DNA of 15,704 nt from Bacteroidales bacterium UBA3816 (GTDB lineage: Bacteria > Bacteroidota > Bacteroidia > Bacteroidales > P3). Position numbers and translations under genes: made by a program. Each line of letters begins with the position of its first letter. Position 1 is the stretch's first letter. Of the stretch, positions 12,055-15,704 are shown one piece after another. Location of the stretch: NCBI GenBank assembly GCA_002368955.1, contig DFDY01000025.1, forward strand, positions 1-15,704, given 5' to 3'. The notes under the pieces are model-generated. The model made no database searches. It was not told where the DNA came from and was given only the letters and a program-made list of their open reading frames with translations.

Positions 12055-13509
12055 TAGGTCGGTCGGCTGCCGCAGGGTCTGCACAATCTCTTTCACCCTC
12101 ACCAACCCCAGTGCCAATGCTGCCGTCAGGGCCAGCACTGCCGCAGCCACAGCCTTCAGCCACCACACCATTTGCGGTGTCAGCAGGCTGAAACCAATAA
12201 TTAATAACGCGAAAAATACTATTTTTAGTATGTATGACAGGCGGGGGTGCATGTTAAAAATGCGCAGTGCCACCCCCATCTGTGCCACCGCCATGAATCC
12301 TTGCGCCGCCAGCGAGGCATAGGCCGAGCCCACGGCACCGTAGCGCGGAATGCACACCAGGTTCACCCCCACATTTATCAGCAGGCTTGCCGCGGCCAGC
12401 AGATTCAGGGCTTTCAGCCGTCCGGCAGCGGTGAGCAGGGTACCGTAGACATAGGTCATAGCTATGGGGATGATGCCAAACACCAGCACCTCAAACACTG
12501 CGGCATACTCCTCGACATGCTCATGGTATAAAAGTGACATTAGCTGTCCGCTCAGCGACCAGCACACCACCGCAGCGGTAATCGAGAAGACCAGCATCAG
12601 CGAGGTCACCCACTGCGTAGTGGAGCCCAGCTCGGCATGAGTCTCTCCCGCCCGTTTGGTCATCTTGGCAAAGATGGGCAGCAGTGGCACACTCACCAGA
12701 TAGGCAATCATCGTCAGCGCGTCCAGCAGTCGAAAAGCCCCGGCATAAATGCCCGCCAGATAGTCTCCCTCGCCCTCGGGCAAAAGATTTTCCAGCAATA
12801 TGGGGTCGATGCGGTTATAGCTGGCCATGAGCAGCACCAGCAGTGCAAAGGGCAGGCTCTGTTTTAGTATGGCCAGGGTGAAGGGGCGCGAAAATCGCAG
12901 TCCCTGCCAATGGGTCTTGCGCAAAAGTACGGCCAGTGCTATGCAGGCCGTGAGCAGATAGGCCGCCGTCTGGGCATAGACAAAATACTCTATGCGAAAC
13001 GCCCTATGCCCCGGCAGCCAGAGCAGTGCCCCGCAGATGATAATCATCACCACGCGGTCGAGGATGCTGATGACGCTGTCCCACTTGAACAGCAGCAGCC
13101 CTTCGAAATTGCTGCGCAGATAGAGTATCAGCGAGTTAAGGAACTGGTTGAAACTGAGCAGAGCCAGCAGCCAGAACTGTCGCGATTCGTAACCCTGCAG
13201 CAGCCCCACTGTGAAAGTCACCACCAAATAGAGTCCCAGCAACAGCACCTTGATGCCCAAAATGCTGCCCAGGTGCTTGTCTATCAGCCGGGGGTGCTGG
13301 GCGATGTTGCGGGTGTTGAAATTGGTGATGCCCATATCCAACAGGATGTTGAAGATATAGGCAATGTTGAAAATGGCGAAATAGAAACCGTACTCCGATA
13401 CGCCCACGGCGTTCTGCACGCCCACCTCGATGCCCAAAATCCAAAACGGCTTGATGAGCAGGTTGAGCAGCAGCACCCAGAACAGTCCCGAGAGAAGTTT
13501 CTTCTGCAT
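12046..13509 (-). CDS. Oligosaccharide flippase family protein (Wzx/MATE-like)
   Basis: A 487-residue integral membrane protein beginning MQKKLLSGLFWVLLLNLLIK. The frame extends further upstream, but ATG at 13509 lies 10 bases after the lipoprotein stop and gives the canonical N terminus. About 14 hydrophobic helices run through it, with the pattern of polysaccharide-type MOP transporters: an N-terminal LLNLLIKPFWILGIEVGVQN helix, YGFYFAIFNIAYIFNILLDM, GITNFNTRNIAQHPRL, and a C-terminal duplicated half (FGIIPIAMTYVYGTLLTAAG, LLINVGVNLVCIPRYGAVGS). Such proteins flip lipid-linked sugars across the inner membrane for O-antigen, capsule or glycoprotein assembly. No glycosyltransferases are adjacent. 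It is probably co-transcribed with the upstream lipoprotein gene. Its stop codon lies in the heptamer array. Confidence 0.9.
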   Translation of the reverse strand: MQKKLLSGLFWVLLLNLLIKPFWILGIEVGVQNAVGVSEYGFYFAIFNIAYIFNILLDMGITNFNTRNIAQHPRLIDKHLGSILGIKVLLLGLYLVVTFTVGLLQGYESRQFWLLALLSFNQFLNSLILYLRSNFEGLLLFKWDSVISILDRVVMIIICGALLWLPGHRAFRIEYFVYAQTAAYLLTACIALAVLLRKTHWQGLRFSRPFTLAILKQSLPFALLVLLMASYNRIDPILLENLLPEGEGDYLAGIYAGAFRLLDALTMIAYLVSVPLLPIFAKMTKRAGETHAELGSTTQWVTSLMLVFSITAAVVCWSLSGQLMSLLYHEHVEEYAAVFEVLVFGIIPIAMTYVYGTLLTAAGRLKALNLLAAASLLINVGVNLVCIPRYGAVGSAYASLAAQGFMAVAQMGVALRIFNMHPRLSYILKIVFFALLIIGFSLLTPQMVWWLKAVAAAVLALTAALALGLVRVKEIVQTLRQPTDLGN

Positions 13510-13519
13510 AGGCTGGTGG

Positions 13520-15502
13520 CTATTTCTTTCCGCCGGGCACCTGTGGCTTGCCCTTCTCCTCCTCGGCGTTGGCACCCATCTGCGGCATGGCCGTGAAGGC
13601 GGACTTCAGTGTCCAGCGTTCCTCCATATCCCAGTTCTCGCGCAGTTCCAGCACTTTCTCAAAATAATACACCTCCTCGGGCTGGCGGTGTTTCCAGTAG
13701 TTGCCTGCCGTCCAGGTGCCGTTGCTGTCGCGGTCCACCACGGTGCGCAGGGCATACTTGCCCCCCTTCAGATGCCGAAACTCAATCCTTCCATCCTCAT
13801 GAAGGTGTTGCTGCCGCTGCACCTCCCCTTTCTCGTTCAGCAGCTGCACCAGCAGCACACCGGTGTCGGCCAGCAGCAACTGCAAGCTGTCTACCGCCAA
13901 GATGATGTTGCCATACTCTTCCACCTTGGTGAACTCGGTGCTGAAAGTGAGGGAGTCGTGATGCTTGGCACCATATATATCTTCAAAACTCATGGCGGGC
14001 ACCTTAAACCTATATTTCCCACCTGCCTTGCCCTTGAAGTCAATCATGGCGCGATAGTAGCCATAGGGCATGCATGAGTCCGCCCAACGAACCCCACAAT
14101 GGGTGGTGATGCTGTCCCCCAGGTCGAACACCTCCACCAGTGAGTCGGGTTCGCTGTAGACAATGTGCCTCACAGGCCGCTCAAAGGCAATCCAGAGGGT
14201 ATCGTAATAAGGATGCTTCTGTGCCACCTTGTGGCTCAGAAGCACGCCCGTTTTGGGCGTGCCTTTGGCAACCATCTTTGCGGCGGAGGGCGATGGCTTG
14301 GGAGCGCGGTAAACCAGTCGCAGCGTGTCGTGTATATCCTTGTCGTCCAACAACAAGGTAATGGAGTCGCAGTTCTTGTCCTGTGTCCAAATGTTCAGTG
14401 TGTCGCGCTTGGCGTTGGGTTGGATAAAAATTGCTTTGCCTTCGGCAGTGCTCAGTGGCCGCAGCGTGAAGTGCTCCGTGAGGGGCATCACCGTGGCCAG
14501 CGTGATCCGGCCTTTGCCCACAAACTCCACCTTGGCCAACCGCTGTGCCTCTTCCTTAAAGAGCGATATGTTCAACCTTACCGACGAAAGCCCCATCCGC
14601 TGAGAGGAGTCGGCGACAGGCTGGGATGCGAGTGCCGAATCGCCACTGGCCGTGTCGGCAGCAACGGCCACCGAATCGGCCACTTTCGAAGTGTCGGCCT
14701 TAGCCGTGTCGGGGGGTGGCGGCATGTGTTCGGCCAAGACCAGCGTGTCCAAGAAAGCCACCGCCTCGCCCGCTTTCAGCAGCAGGTTGTTGTCACCGTC
14801 CTCGAAAGCCAGCACCCTATAATGCCCTTCGCGCAGGTGGTTCATCTCGAAGCGCCCCTCCTGGTCGCAGCGGGTCATGTACATCGGCTTCTCCTTGGCA
14901 GCAATGCTGTCCACCGCGCAGGCCTTGTCCACCCTGTAGGTAGAGTCGGCGGCCCCAAGGCTGTCCAGATAGCGGCACTGCACGCTGTCGAACCGCGCCA
15001 TCTGGTCGGTGCCGTAGGCCACCACTGTAATGCCGCCCTCACTCTTATAGGGTCTGTGGGTCAGGGCGTCTAGCACCTGCCCGCGTAGGGTCATGCTGTC
15101 GATGCTGCTGCCCGTGGCGAAGACATATTCATAGCTCTCCAAAGGGTTGCCCTCGTTGAAGTCCACAATGGCCCCCTTGAACTGAAACAGATAAGTGGCA
15201 TTGGCCCGCAGCGAGTCCTTCAGCTTCACCACCACGGCACGTCCCTTGGTGCCGAACTCTGGCTTGGTGGCCATCGGGGGCGAAATCAGAATATTTTTGT
15301 CGGCATCCTTCACGCTGACATACTCGTCAAACAGAATCGAGAACTCCTTGCCTGTCCACCCCGTGGAGCCGCTCGGCGGCGTGGCACCGAGCACCTTGGG
15401 TGGTGTCTCGTCCTTGGGGCCGCCCGACGGCATACCCGCCTTGGCACATCCTGCCAGCAACGCCGCCAAGGCCACCCATATCACAAAATTCCTACGTCTC
15501 AT
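13520..15502 (-). CDS. Large Ig-like-domain lipoprotein (Big_5 type)
   Basis: A 660-residue lipoprotein. ATG at 15502 is preferred to the in-frame TTG three bases earlier. The signal peptide MRRRNFVIWVALAALLAGCA has a clear lipobox with Cys19, followed by AKAGMPSGGPKDETPP, a start shared by many Bacteroidota lipoproteins. Residues about 35-130 form a bacterial Ig-like domain (VLGATPPSGSTGWTGKEFSI, FDEYVSVKD, ILISPP, YLFQFKGAIVDFNEGNP). Further parts contain a carboxypeptidase-regulatory-like strand set (RFEMNHLREGHYRVLAFEDG, and again RIEFRHLKGGKYALRTVVDR near the C terminus). Residues about 265-300 are a low-complexity Ala/Asp/Ser/Thr linker. It is probably periplasmic or surface-attached to the outer membrane. 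It is first in an operon with the flippase, 10 bases apart. Function is unknown; a structural or envelope-assembly role is inference. Confidence 0.87.
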   Translation of the reverse strand: MRRRNFVIWVALAALLAGCAKAGMPSGGPKDETPPKVLGATPPSGSTGWTGKEFSILFDEYVSVKDADKNILISPPMATKPEFGTKGRAVVVKLKDSLRANATYLFQFKGAIVDFNEGNPLESYEYVFATGSSIDSMTLRGQVLDALTHRPYKSEGGITVVAYGTDQMARFDSVQCRYLDSLGAADSTYRVDKACAVDSIAAKEKPMYMTRCDQEGRFEMNHLREGHYRVLAFEDGDNNLLLKAGEAVAFLDTLVLAEHMPPPPDTAKADTSKVADSVAVAADTASGDSALASQPVADSSQRMGLSSVRLNISLFKEEAQRLAKVEFVGKGRITLATVMPLTEHFTLRPLSTAEGKAIFIQPNAKRDTLNIWTQDKNCDSITLLLDDKDIHDTLRLVYRAPKPSPSAAKMVAKGTPKTGVLLSHKVAQKHPYYDTLWIAFERPVRHIVYSEPDSLVEVFDLGDSITTHCGVRWADSCMPYGYYRAMIDFKGKAGGKYRFKVPAMSFEDIYGAKHHDSLTFSTEFTKVEEYGNIILAVDSLQLLLADTGVLLVQLLNEKGEVQRQQHLHEDGRIEFRHLKGGKYALRTVVDRDSNGTWTAGNYWKHRQPEEVYYFEKVLELRENWDMEERWTLKSAFTAMPQMGANAEEEKGKPQVPGGKK

Positions 15503-15704
15503 CAAAAAAAAACATTTTTATCCATTATCCTATGTCTCTTTTGCCTACCACCGGGGGAGCATCCACATTGCATAAACCTATCATACAATACATTACACCA
15601 CCTCCCCACCCAGAAGACAATTTACAAAAATACAAACTTTTTTTCAATTCTCAGCCCTCAATTCCCAATTCTCAGCCCACCCACCCTTTTAGTTTTTAGT
15701 TTTT
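15503..15704 (-). promoter_or_regulatory. Upstream region of the lipoprotein-flippase operon, weak -7 candidate
   Basis: No gene is visible. On the - strand, TATTTTTG (plus-strand CAAAAATA at 15625-15632) fits the -7 element TAnnTTTG, but no TTTG lies at 19-21 bp upstream, so the promoter call is weak. The region also contains a degenerate cluster of the CTCAATT heptamer (15643-15678) and A/T tracts at its end. Confidence 0.4.
15643..15678. repeat. Degenerate CTCAATT heptamer cluster
   Basis: TTCAATTCTCAG, CCCTCAATTCCC and AATTCTCAGCC occur in tandem and match the heptamer of the array at 11940-12054, with several base changes. It flanks the other end of the lipoprotein-flippase operon, so the operon has this repeat family on both sides. 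Confidence 0.65.

Noticed and set aside
11867..12322. 151-codon frame (NSQFSILNSQ repeats)
   Set aside because: It is a translation of the heptamer array running into antisense flippase sequence; no leader or family.
14165..15073. 302-codon + strand frame
   Set aside because: Antisense shadow of the Ig-like lipoprotein; no promoter, leader or recognisable domain.

Overview
The window looks like a chromosomal segment of a Bacteroidales bacterium, probably Prevotella or Bacteroides-like. Evidence: three promoters of the Bacteroidota type (TTTG, 19-21 bp, TAnnTTTG); a lipoprotein with a lipobox followed by the PSGGPKD-type N terminus common in this phylum; signal peptides cleaved before Gln; and a CTCAATT-type heptamer array of the kind often seen in these genomes. 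The exact genus cannot be read from the sequence.

Layout. Bases 1-126 are the 3' end of a housekeeping gene, probably pyruvate:ferredoxin oxidoreductase. Bases about 127-8960 form an AT-richer, patchy accessory island with all genes on the + strand. It holds: two small membrane-anchored unknowns (190-1313); an operon-like block from a clear promoter at 1346 (two small unknowns, an AAA ATPase, an overlapping PD-(D/E)XK-like nuclease and a DUF6155-like protein, 1426-4508); an intact DUF3791-like gene followed by a broken DUF3990-like gene (4639-5202); a promoter-to-terminator unit at 5285-5646 with no long gene but a strongly self-complementary, partly tRNA-like core; a DUF4062/histidine-kinase-like ATPase gene split by a frameshift (5924-7449); and a 428-residue protein joining a SLOG/Rossmann-like domain, two Myb/HTH-like segments and a PD-(D/E)XK nuclease core (7454-8740). 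A GC-rich coding remnant follows (8767-8934).

Bases about 8970-15704 look like core genome with higher GC: a DUF1295 membrane protein on + (9037-9840), then, convergent on the - strand, an outer-membrane beta-barrel protein, fabD, a polysaccharide flippase and a large Ig-like-domain lipoprotein. The last two form a tight operon, lipoprotein first.

How it fits together. The island resembles a defence or conflict hotspot. The best candidates for an undescribed system are the translationally coupled ATPase-nuclease pair (2026-3850), with its two small leading genes, and the SLOG-HTH-nuclease protein (7454-8740) with the DUF4062-ATPase before it. The same 3' gene-end sequence precedes both the AAA ATPase and the DUF4062 gene, which suggests modular exchange at a shared junction. 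All functional statements are read from motifs by eye; no database search was run.
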